A model generated the notes under the pieces. The model was not told the origin of the DNA, searched no databases, and saw only the letters and a list, made by a program, of their open reading frames with translations. The position numbers and the translations under genes are program-made. Shown piece by piece: positions 23,601 to 32,600 of a stretch of DNA of 64,000 bases. How positions within the stretch are numbered: the first letter of the stretch is position 1; each line of letters begins with the position of its first letter. Location: contig JAXGGA010001145.1 in the NCBI GenBank assembly GCA_038373865.1, forward strand, positions 48,501-112,500, written 5' to 3'. The DNA comes from Uloborus plumipes. Its lineage: Eukaryota > Arthropoda > Arachnida > Araneae > Uloboridae.

Positions 23601-26246
23601 GACCTTGGTTATCTAGCAATTTTGATCGTATTGTGCTTTTGTTTTGTCTCCTGATAAGGGAACTATTATAAGGACAAATAATGTAATAGTTAATACAGTT
23701 AAAAATAAAGGTGCCATGGGCCAATCCAGAACTTTTATCTCACTACCTATTTTTGTGAAAGTTGTTGGATCAACCTTCTATTATTATGAAAGTCTTATGT
23801 CCCCGCCCCCTCCTCCTATACACACAATAATTTTGAGAGTTTTCAAAAATAGAATTCAAATTTTTGCAAAATAAAACTTAAATTTTAATTCAAATTGTGC
23901 AATGTTATTAACTATTTTTTTTTTTTTTTTGTGCATGTGTGTGTGGGGAGGGGGGGAGGAAGAGCAAATAACAAAAGAATACGAAAAATATTATTGTATT
24001 TTAGCTCAATAGGCTTTGTACTCTATACGATTTAAGAAATCATCATAAGAATAGCAACCCAAAAAAAGATGCGAAAAGATTGCACGAAAATTTTATAATT
24101 GAACTTTGGCAAAAAAACGCTAAAAATGAGCTAAGATACTACAAAAAAGTCGTTACACGTGGGATGATCCTGTATAAATCAACTCAGCAATCTATTTTTT
24201 GAGTGAATTTTGATTTACAACTAGTACTTTTCATTGTAGTTTTTGTGCCTGTGATAATTACATATGAAGGTGCTGATTTTATTACTTTATTTTTGTGAAA
24301 ATATCGATTTTAAAGTACGATTTTTGTGAAGGCACAGAAAAACGGCAGCAAAATAGCAAAATCAGCCTGTATTTGGCCTTGGATGCGAAATTTTAAGGTG
24401 GGGAAGCTCAGACATTTTCCACATATTTTAGCAGGAAATGTTTCAAATGGAAAGCATCATTTCCAGTGCTGACATTTTAAAAACTTATTCATTGATGGCT
24501 GAAGAAAAAATGATCCCTCTCCATCCCCCGTTGCCCTCATTATGGGGGTTAGAAATAAGGGGTGGTTAGTTGTATTTTGGGACTAAAAGCTCTAAATTGA
24601 TACCAAGGATTTTGAAACCTAGGAGGCACATTTTATGTCGTAAAGCTTTAGATAGCATTGAAGCTTTTCTTTTGCAACTCATCATGAAAGACCCAAGACT
24701 GATGTGAGGAATAAATTTGTAAAAGTAATTTTAAAATAAATTCAATATTTTGTTAAAAATCCCTTTTTCTGCATTTTTACTAAAAATGACACCTTAATTG
24801 CCCTAGAAACTTATCCTAGATATTATCAATACCCCTAAATTTAAAATCTTATTTCTAACACTGATAGTTGAATGTGAGGCAAATGTTTTATCTTAATAAA
24901 AGCTATTTCTGAGTAAAATAAGACAATGAACAAAAGTGGAAAAAAGCATTTAAAAAGAGCTAAAAACTCAGTAAAGAGCTGCTTTGGGACTGTCTAAACC
25001 AGATTATTCATCAGTGCATAAATACTGGTTTACGAAAATCCAAAAGTGAACAAAAAATACGAGACCAGAAAGAACAAACCAATGATGATAACTTCGAGAT
25101 AGCTGATTTTGAGCTACCTTTTTAAATGCTCTTTTTTCAATCTTCACTTTATTTTGTTTCATTTAATTTATTTTTTCTCCCGTGGAAAATTGTATTTTCC
25201 CATTATGAAAATATAAAACTGACAGAATCTTTTGTGAAATATATTTTTCTGATAAAAGCAGCAAAATATCAATTTCACCAAATTCAAAATCATCAAAAGT
25301 TATTGAAATCATGAATCACTTTGAGAATCACCTCTACAAGGTCATAAATAATTTATTATAGGTTTAGAAGAGAAGAAAACAAATCTGTGCTTGTCTTTCA
25401 ATGCTTCCAACTTGTAAGAGGAAACTGATCAGCCTTGAAAAATTGTGGGCTTAAAAATGCTTAAAAGTTGCTTACTAGAAAATAATGTTTCGAAATTCCG
25501 AAAATCAGGCATGCTAAAGTCTTGAGGATAAAAATTTCAAACTTCATACTGTACATTCATCTTCATTCCAGTAAAAGGAGAAGGCGAGCATAATTACTTA
25601 CTCATTTGTTGGACTTGATACATACCTTTACCAAGAGTAACTGTGCTGAAAAAATACTTGTTCCTTGTGGATACTACTGAGAACAGATAAATCATCTCCA
25701 TGAAGAGAAAAAACTAAAGTTGAAGATTAGCTCAAAATTTTTTTGATGAAAGGTTTGGAGGTTGCATACATTTGGATTTAGGTAGCTCAATTTCCTTTTT
25801 TTATTATTATTTTATTTTGTTTATTGACGTCATATTCATACATAACCTTCAACTTTATTATTTATTCAAAATTCCCAATGACACAAAGCATAGATAAGTA
25901 TTGAATACGTCAATTTATTAAATTTAATTATATTATTTTTTCAAAGTAATTTTCATCGTACATAACCTTCCATTTCATTCTTTCTAGATTCTTCAAAATC
26001 CAATGAAACTAACAATAAATTAAATGTTAGTTTTGTCAGTAACTGTTACAAGCATGAATGAAAGCCATTTAACGATGAGAAATATATTGAGCTGTACATT
26101 TGTTTACATAGCATGACTAAACTGATGGCTCTAGGGGGATAAAAATAGTTGCTTCAAACGTGCGGAAAAGATTTTAACGAAAGAAAACTTACCTTGTCAT
26201 TAGGGACATATTGGCCAAACTGGAAAGATTTTTGTTTAAAGGACAT
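2676..26246 (-). CDS. CEP41: CEP41, centrosomal/ciliary protein of 41 kDa with rhodanese-like domain (11 coding exons)
   Basis: Coding exons in transcript order: 26246-26193, 23122-23059, 22788-22741, 21487-21426, 21302-21260, 20352-20277, 16579-16434, 14138-14071, 9940-9826, 5053-4904, 2920-2676. All borders are GT-AG and phases close to give 356 aa; the human protein is 373 aa. The N-terminus has the family pattern ([10 protein letters not shown], then KNEVFKRIK). A rhodanese-like fold spans about residues 146-240 ([24 protein letters not shown]). The expected catalytic-loop cysteine is absent (YDEDE instead), as in other CEP41 proteins, so it should be non-enzymatic. The tail is Ser/Arg-rich and ends APWK, close to the human end. 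Known CEP41 acts at the ciliary axoneme, promoting tubulin glutamylation through TTLL6. The least certain border is exon 10 to 11, which uses a poor donor (T|GTACAT); a short missed exon is possible. Two out-of-frame ATGs lie 14 and 17 nt upstream of the chosen start. Confidence 0.92.
3480..3770 (+). mobile_element. Degraded tail of a non-LTR retrotransposon or SINE-like repeat
   Basis: Around 3490-3540 the plus strand reads [15 protein letters not shown], which resembles the K/R-RP-TW motif at the C-terminus of many LINE ORF2 proteins. Frameshifts and stops follow. The segment 3690-3765 shares blocks ('tagccttcaaat', 'cctccagctcggtcattg', 'gaaactgcagt') with the repeat at 40660-40830, so it belongs to an interspersed family. 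It lies in the last CEP41 intron. Confidence 0.45.
5554..5744. mobile_element. Small foldback element inserted in the left end of the TTAA element
   Basis: Arms pair as GTAATATCACGG...TTTAAATCGCCCTCAAG with CTTGAGGGGGATTTAAATA...CCGTGATATTA. A second inner pair (aaaaaaactgccag / ctggcagtttttt) makes the whole ~190 bp a hairpin. Comparing the two ends of the host element shows it is missing from the right end, so it is a later insertion. A target duplication is not clear. Confidence 0.6.
5761..5803. repeat. Poly-G / poly-C palindrome
   Basis: A run of about 16 G, the bridge CCCGACGGGCCCG, then about 15 C form a self-complementary stretch directly after the GGCCGTATCCAG motif. Homopolymer lengths here are likely to be inaccurate in any assembly. 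Confidence 0.7.
6983..7798. mobile_element. GGGTCATTCC-family MITE, copy 1
   Basis: The ends are GGGTCATTCCATAG and CTATGGAATAACCC, in inverted orientation. The interior is closely similar to 16653-17263 along its length. This copy carries an extra 180-bp GC-rich insertion (7208-7387). The motif GTTACGTTAGTCAC recurs inside it. The flanks (TCTC / TCTT) fit an imperfect 4-bp target duplication. Confidence 0.7.
7208..7387. mobile_element. GC-rich PIF/Harbinger-like MITE
   Basis: Terminal inverted repeats AGGCCCGGTTTCCTAG and CTAGGAAACCTGGCCT are each flanked by TTA, the target duplication typical of PIF/Harbinger. The 180-bp body is strikingly GC-rich (GCGCGACGC, GGCGGCGGCG) against an AT-rich background. 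Removing it restores GTTACGTTAATCAC, a near copy of the host element's repeated motif, which supports these borders. Confidence 0.65.
10734..13367. mobile_element. Large foldback element, GGGTCATTCC termini
   Basis: The left end GGGTCATTCCATGTCGAG pairs with the complement of the right end near 13367. The flanks are TATA on both sides, fitting a 4-bp duplication. Pairing runs inward for at least 600 bp: for example the blocks near 10980-11280 reappear inverted at 12840-13110, and those near 11310-11520 at 12580-12790. The middle holds about 0.7 kb of unpaired sequence and no recognisable transposase. It shares its GGGTCATTCC terminus with the smaller elements at 6983 and 16653. It lies in a CEP41 intron. 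Confidence 0.75.
11317..11856. repeat. Two direct copies of a ~270-bp unit within the foldback
   Basis: Units 11317-11590 and 11591-11856 both begin GTGAGCTAGCAT and pass through a C-rich block, 'gatacaaaatga' and 'ccaaatataccattaacgct'. Only one inverted partner is seen on the right side, so the left arm has an internal duplication. Confidence 0.65.
13368..16116. other. CEP41 intronic DNA around exon 14071-14138
   Basis: Apart from the 68-bp exon, this stretch holds only AT-rich sequence and a (TA)n tract near 15094-15112. A segment ending near 15465 with GGTTGCCCATCCTTG resembles an hAT terminus (complement CAAGGATGGGCAACC), but no partner end or duplication was found. Confidence 0.4.
16117..16258. 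mobile_element. CTGTACCTC-family foldback MITE, copy 1
   Basis: The 142-bp element has inverted ends CTGTACCTCAGAACCAGAC / GTCTGATTCTGAGGTACAG, with pairing continuing through about 55 bp per arm. It is flanked by AGTT on both sides (16113-16116, 16259-16262). A second copy at 39077-39306 also has a 4-bp duplication, confirming the borders. Confidence 0.8.
16653..17263. mobile_element. GGGTCATTCC-family MITE, copy 2
   Basis: Ends GGGTCATTCCATAG and CTATGGAATGACTC are flanked by TTAA on both sides (16649-16652, 17264-17267). It aligns with 6983-7798 without that copy's GC-rich insertion. GTTACGTTAGTCAC or a near copy occurs three times, near 16858, 17055 and 17237. The short ORF at 16992-17177 is inside this repeat and is not taken as a gene. 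Confidence 0.75.
17264..20276. other. CEP41 intronic DNA
   Basis: This is AT-rich sequence with an (AAAT)n tract near 18337-18364 and many A/T homopolymers. No coding exon was seen. The only structured part is the repeat at 19680-20104. Confidence 0.5.
19680..20104 (+). mobile_element. 3' end of a SINE or LINE-like repeat
   Basis: This is compositionally distinct from the surrounding intron. It includes a direct repeat of 'gaggagggtctag', the stretch 'gacaaacatacatacatac', 'aaaactcgtcgttattaact' and the terminal 'tacttcgtaaaaggaagtaaaa'. I recognise this tail layout from interspersed arthropod retroelements but cannot name the family. No ORF survives. Confidence 0.45.
23123..26192. other. 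First CEP41 intron
   Basis: This intron lies between coding exons 1 and 2. It is AT-rich with G-run patches near 23945. No further exon, RNA gene or bounded transposon was identified. ORFs at 23451-23874 and 25126-25314 have no family resemblance. Confidence 0.55.
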
Positions 26247-26677
26247 ATCACGCAAAACATCATATTGCAAGTTTCAGAGGGATGCTGATTTAAATTTAAT
26301 GCAAACCCCAATAAGCGTCGTCAGGCGTTACAGTTAAGTGCATAGAAAAAATATTTATTTTCGAAACATTTATTTAATAAGGGAATCATGGTTCAATATA
26401 AAAATTTAAATGAATAGAAAAATATATCCCAAACGGTTATTTTCTAGCAGGCATTGAAATCTAAAGACAAGGGTGTTTTAAATAATTGCTAATTTTAAAG
26501 CTTGAACTTAATCTCTGGCATCAAAGTGTTGTTTATATTTTACCTTGGAAACGTAAGCTGTGAAACTTCATGATTTTCATTCTATAATAAATTTTTTCTT
26601 GCAGTAATTAAACGCCCCCTTTGTTCCGAATGTCGATTTAAAAATTGTGGAAGAGAAAACTTCTACAAGAGTTGAAA
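26247..26677. promoter_or_regulatory. Shared upstream region of head-to-head CEP41 and STEEP1
   Basis: Only 431 bp separate the two divergent start codons, so both promoters and 5' UTRs should lie here or in short upstream exons. There is no CpG-rich island; the only GC-rich patch is 'aagcgtcgtcaggcgtta' near 26312. On the STEEP1 side 'ttttttcttgcag' at 26594-26606 looks like a splice acceptor, so its 5' UTR may contain an intron. On the CEP41 side ATGs at 26263 and 26260 open a short overlapping upstream frame. Confidence 0.6.
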
Positions 26678-29600
26678 ATGCCGAAGGTCGTCTCAAGAAG
26701 CATTGTATGTTCTGATACGAAGGATCAAGAGGAGTATAATGAAGACAAACCTCTTAATGTTTATTACTGCCTTTGTGGAAACATGGCTTTAATTTTAGGT
26801 ATGTTACAATCTATTGCAGTCTAGAAAAATTTAGGAACCTGATTCTTGGACTTTTTTCTTTTTCTTTTTACCTCAAAATAAAAAGATTATGTTGCACGAA
26901 ATTTGGTAACTGCCATAAGTCTCAATCAACTAAACATCCTCAACAGTGCATTGCGATTCTCAGTTTTTTGCAAAAATTTTGCATACTGTTTTTTTTTTTT
27001 TTTGTGTTCTATTCCATTTGTTTATTTCTTATTTTATATGCAGATTGTAATCTTGAAAAGTTACCTGTAAGACCTAGAGATGGAGCTCGTGTCATTGATG
27101 GAGTAAAACATGCTCATAAACTGACGTGTGAGCAAGATGAAACAGTTTATATCAAAAGGTAGATTATTTTTATCTCTTTTGTTTATAATCGATTCTTAAC
27201 AACTGTTACTTTAAAAATATGTACATGCTACTCTAAAATGATTGGTGATAAGAGTTGTAGAGTCGTTTACATAATTATTTCTAAAAAATTTAAGAATAGA
27301 GTCTCATGATAGTGAGCTTGTTAATTTTTCAGTATTGGCACATTTCTTAATTTTGGAGAGTTTAATTTATTTATCACTGTTGCAAACTAAATGTGTTTAG
27401 TAAGATACCAGAGCCAACAAGAGCCCATGTCAGCCAAGTTGGAAACTAGCGGCCTGACCTAGTTTCTGACTTTAGAGAGTCAGCTCGGAAGCGAAATAAC
27501 GTAACTCACATAAATTTTATATGGGAGCGGGAAGAGGGCCTGGCGAACAAACTGACAAGGGGTCGCCAAGGCTGTTGGAGACATTTAACAACTTTTTCTA
27601 AAATCTTAAGTTTTTCATATTCTCGTAGATATCATTAATTGATCTATTTTCCTGTTGTCGCCAAGGTAAAAAGTTAACAAGGGACCAAACCAAGTGAGGT
27701 CGTAACTTGCAAATTATACATTTCCATAGGAAATGCCATGCTGTATATGAAAAAAACTGAAAAGACAAACTTTATCTTGACATTTGTGTTCTTTTAATAA
27801 AAGTAAAAGTGGAAGTGATGTGGCTGACGGCTGTTGTGTCTAAATCTTTAAGACAATTGATTGACATTTTCCATGCGTTTATCTAATGCCCAATCAAGCT
27901 CAAAAGCTCGTTTGCAAAGTTCACTATGGTGATCAGCATTTTCGTAAAACTAAGATATAACTTAGTTTAGCGCAGTATAGATTTTGATCAAGGTGTACGT
28001 TTTCAGTATTTGGTGCATTTCCGTTTCTTTTTTTTAATTTTTGAAACTGAACGAGACAGAACAAGATAAGTTTAATAGAAGGGGCATTTCACAGTATTTG
28101 TGACATAGGGTGTCCGTAACAAACTTTTTATAAGTTTAAAATGTTTATATATATTGGAAAAGTACATTCCAAAGTATATGAATATCATATAGTTTTTATA
28201 GTTCACTTTATATTATGTTTGTAATTGCACTCAGAGCATTGAAAATGCAATTTTAACCGTTACGGACTCTACATTGAATTGTTCTATAAAAACTAAACTT
28301 TTATTCCAATTATTGTTACGGACTCTACAGTCATCATTTTCACAATCCATAATTTTTTATAGAACGCACTTTTTGATTAAAATTGTTAGCTATATTAGAG
28401 GTGAGCCTTTACTTTATCTGTCTCAAGTACCAGTTTTGGCTTAAAAATCGGTTTAAGCCAAATTTAAAGAACAATTCAATGTAGAGTCCGTAACGGTTAA
28501 AATTGCATTTTCAATGTTCTGAGTGCAATTACAAACATAATATAAAGTGAACTATAAAAACATTATGATATTCATATGCTTTAGAATGTACTTTTTCAAT
28601 ATATATAAAAATTTTGAACTTTAAAAAAGTTTTGTTACGGACACCCCTATGTCACAAATACCGTGGAATGCCCCAGAAATGAGCTATTAGTAAATGTTTG
28701 AAATAAAGAAAAGTTTTAAATAGCAAGGATTTTTAATAAATTTGTACAGATACAAGTTTAATGCGTACATTTAAAAGAAAATTTCTCATTGCACAAATAA
28801 TGAAAAAAGTTTTTTATTACAATAAAGTGAGGTAACTTTCTATTTTATTCTTTAATAAATCATCTTTATTCTTTAGTGTGTAAAGAATATATATAGATTG
28901 TTGAACAATTTATATTTTCAGAGGGATTTGAATTTGAGAAGATTTTTGATCTTACTTTAGGGGCGCACTGTTGCATTACATGGCGGTGCACCATTCACCT
29001 TAAAAGGGATGTTTCCTTTCAAGGCTCAAAACCTTTGTTTTAAGCCTATTTATATGAACTATATTTTATTTTGTTCCTCTTGATACTATTTCTTTTTAAA
29101 GTTTTACATTTTATCTTTTTTTTTTTTTTATCTTTTTTTTTTTACTCTTTAAATTCTGCTTTATTTTCCATTTGAAAATAATGTATTTTCTATTTTGAAT
29201 ATTTCAGGGCCGAAGGGGTTGAGAAGCAACACAGGAAAAAATGCAAAAAGTATGACTGAATTCTCATTTTTTTACTTTTTCTTTCTCTCTTTTTTTTTTT
29301 TTTTTCTGTTTTAACAGTCCTATGTGTTTTAACTTAATCTATTTTTAAAGATGTAATATTGGCAATATTAATACCATTTTCTTAGTTTACAAATAGTTTT
29401 TCCAAATAAATTATCTTTATTAAATGAAAAACCTTTTTTATTCCTTTTTGTTCCTTAAATCATGAAAGTACTTTATTTTCATGTTAAATATTTTGTTATT
29501 AGTTAGGTTTCAATCATGGTAACATTGTTCTGTCAAGCTTTTTTTCTATGAAGATATCAATTTTAAAATCCAAATAAATTAGAAAAGAAGCTACCTAGTT

Positions 29601-32600
29601 TTATTTTATTAACATATTTTTAAGTTGCTGTAATGAAAAAAGAAAAAATGACAATAAATACAAAACATTTTACATATTTTTATTGTTATAGAAATTTAAA
29701 ATGCTTTAAATGTCATAAATTTATCTAACAAATTAAAGATTAATATGCATTTGCAACTTTTTTTAATACTGTATTAGTGCTAACTAGAAGCCTTGAATCT
29801 TGGTGTGCAATTGTCGTAGTAGTGATTTTTTTTTCAACTGTAGGATTCACTATAGCTTTGATAATAACCGTATTTACTAGCCGATTTTAACTTCCTTCAG
29901 ACACCCAAATTGCTGATCAAAGTCTTCTTTGACCAATAAGAAAGCCTTCATTATATTTAGATGGTTCTAGTGTAAGACAGAAAGTTGTCACACAGAAGTT
30001 TGAGCCAATTCGTGAACAAGGCCGCATTAACACTCCATCAGTCCGTACCCTAGCACAGAGTAAAAAGTTGAAGGGGCGCAAAATTACCAAATCAAAGTAA
30101 GAAAAATATCACAACAGAGCTTAACAAAAAAAAAATTGAAATATAGAGAAAGGAGAAAAATAAAAATATTTTACCTAATGCATAAAGAAACAAATTTCAA
30201 AGCGCTTTTCCAAGAATAGATACAAGGGGGTGAGGTGTTAAAAATATAGCAAAACTTGCAATAAAGGGATTTAGGGCGAGCACCTATAAAATATTCCAGA
30301 TGCTCCTTTGTATCCAAAAAAGTTGTTTTTACATCTATACAAGATTGCATTAATGCAGAAGAGAGTAATAAAAGTGTGCTTTTTCTCCATCTTCATAGGT
30401 GAAGGGGGCTAAGCCCACGCTCATTTACTCTTTTTTTATCCCAGTCAAAGCCTGCAAATATACCAAGAAATATACATTGGTTCTTTTGTAAGTTCGACTC
30501 ATTGCAGAGACAGAAAAATAATTTTTATAGACAAAGAATTAACGTTAGGGCTCTTGCCAAGGGCGGGTGAATGAGTGGGGTGCTCCCTTAGTTTTTCAAA
30601 GCAAAGACTGCTGATCTCATTTCAGTCACATAAAAAATAAGAAAATCCCCGCAGAGTACCAAAAAAAAAAAAAAGAAAATGAACGAATGAATAAAAATGT
30701 CAGAAAGTTTTTTTTGCTTTATTTTATTTTATTTATTTTTTAAATAAAAAATTGAAAGAAAAAATGCTGTTTAAAACATTATTTAGGATCATCCACAAAA
30801 AAAAAAAAAAAAAATCATATCAAGATAACAAATAAACCGCGAGATGTGCATTGCAAACGTTTTTTATTAAAAAAAGTATCCAATACATTTTAAGAGAAAT
30901 ACATCAAAAGCCCCAGTTAAAAATTAATTAATTAATTAATTAATAAGCTTCATTGGGGAAACCAGCATATTTTTATTATATTTTTTTTAAATTAAAAATA
31001 TGTAAGATTGTTTTTTATTTCTTTTTACGCAGCAAATTAAATATTGTAATCATGTTTCAAATATAAAAGAAAATAAATAAAACAAGAGAGAGAGAGATCT
31101 GAAATATTGTTACGAAAACTCCCATCAAGTGTTGTTAAGAGCAAGAATCTGAGAGAGTGTCACGCCTGTGATTCATGATGTCTCAGATTTTTTCCAAAAA
31201 ATTACCAAATGTTTATTATCTTATTGAAAGACAAAATCCAGAATGTTTTGTTCTAAATTTGAGTTGTTTAGTTTTTATGGACCCCTAAAGGTGAAGGTGC
31301 AGCATCAAAAATTAAGCGGATTTTCAAGACACGGAAGTTGCTGTGAGCCAAAACTCTTACCAGGAACTGTTCAACTCCAATTTTCTTTTTGTATATGGAA
31401 TAAAGAAGGTTGAAACTTTACAAAATGAAGGTTAAATTTGTGGTAAGTTGTTGCCGTAAGGTCAGTGAAGGCCCTCAAAACAAGGCGTTTTTGACGTTTT
31501 TTGCTGTTTTTGAGGTCCAAAAACAGCTTGTACATTTCAATTGGCACGGCAAAAGTAGTGTCATTTGAAAGACCAGTGTAAGCACTTTAAAATAATGTAT
31601 AAGTAACCGAGGAAAGTTCAACATGCTCTTAGTTGCGTAAGGCCGAAATATGAAAAATGTCATATTTTACCGATATTCAAAGTCATAACTTCCTCTGCCC
31701 ACAACATATTGAAATATTTTTTTTGTCAATGTCATTCTCTATTCTTTGTCTCAACAGAACAGTTGAGTCCTTTGAGGCGAAATGTGAAATTTTTTTTTAT
31801 AAAAAATGCATTTTTTCCTGTGCATTTTTTGTAAAAAATTTTTTCCCATTTCGCCTCAAAGGACTCAACTGTTCTGTTAAGACAAAGAATAGAGTATAAC
31901 ATTAGCAAAAAAAAATTTCAATATGTTGTTGGCAGAGGAAATTATGACCGTTTGAATATTGGTAAAATATGACATTTTTCATATTTAGGGCTTACGCAAC
32001 TAAAAGCACGTTGAACTTTCCTCGATTATTTATACATTATTTTAAAGTGCCTACACTGGTCTTTCAAACGACACTACTTTTGCCTTGCCAACTGAAATGA
32101 ACAAGCTGTTTTTGGACCTCAAAAACGCTAAAAAACGTCAAAATTACCTTGTTTTGAGGGCCTTCACTAACCTTATGGCAACAACTTACCACAAATTTAA
32201 CATTCATTTTGTAAAGTTTCAACCTTCTATATTCCATATACAAAAAGAAAATGGAGTTAAACAGTTCTTGGTAAGAGTTTAGGCTCACAGCAACTTCCAT
32301 GTCTTGAAAATCCGCTTAATTTTTGATGCCGCACCTTCACTTTTAGGGGTCCATAAAAACTTAGCAACTCAACTTTAGAGCAAAACATTCTGGATTTGGT
32401 CTTTTAATTAGATAATTAACATTTGGTAATTTTTGGGAGAAAATCTGAGAGGTCATGAATCACCTCATAATGCTAGGCGTGATAGTTTCTCAGATTCTTG
32501 CTCTTAAAAATTTGAAGGAACTCAAAAAAAGCGAAAGCAAAATAAAATAAAACTTCATCTTAAGAGGAATGATATTCAAAATTAAGTTAAACAGAAAAAA

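Noticed and set aside
31475..32300. Set of ORFs of 60-80 codons on both strands
   Set aside because: They are mirror images produced by the arms of the 31139-32503 foldback.
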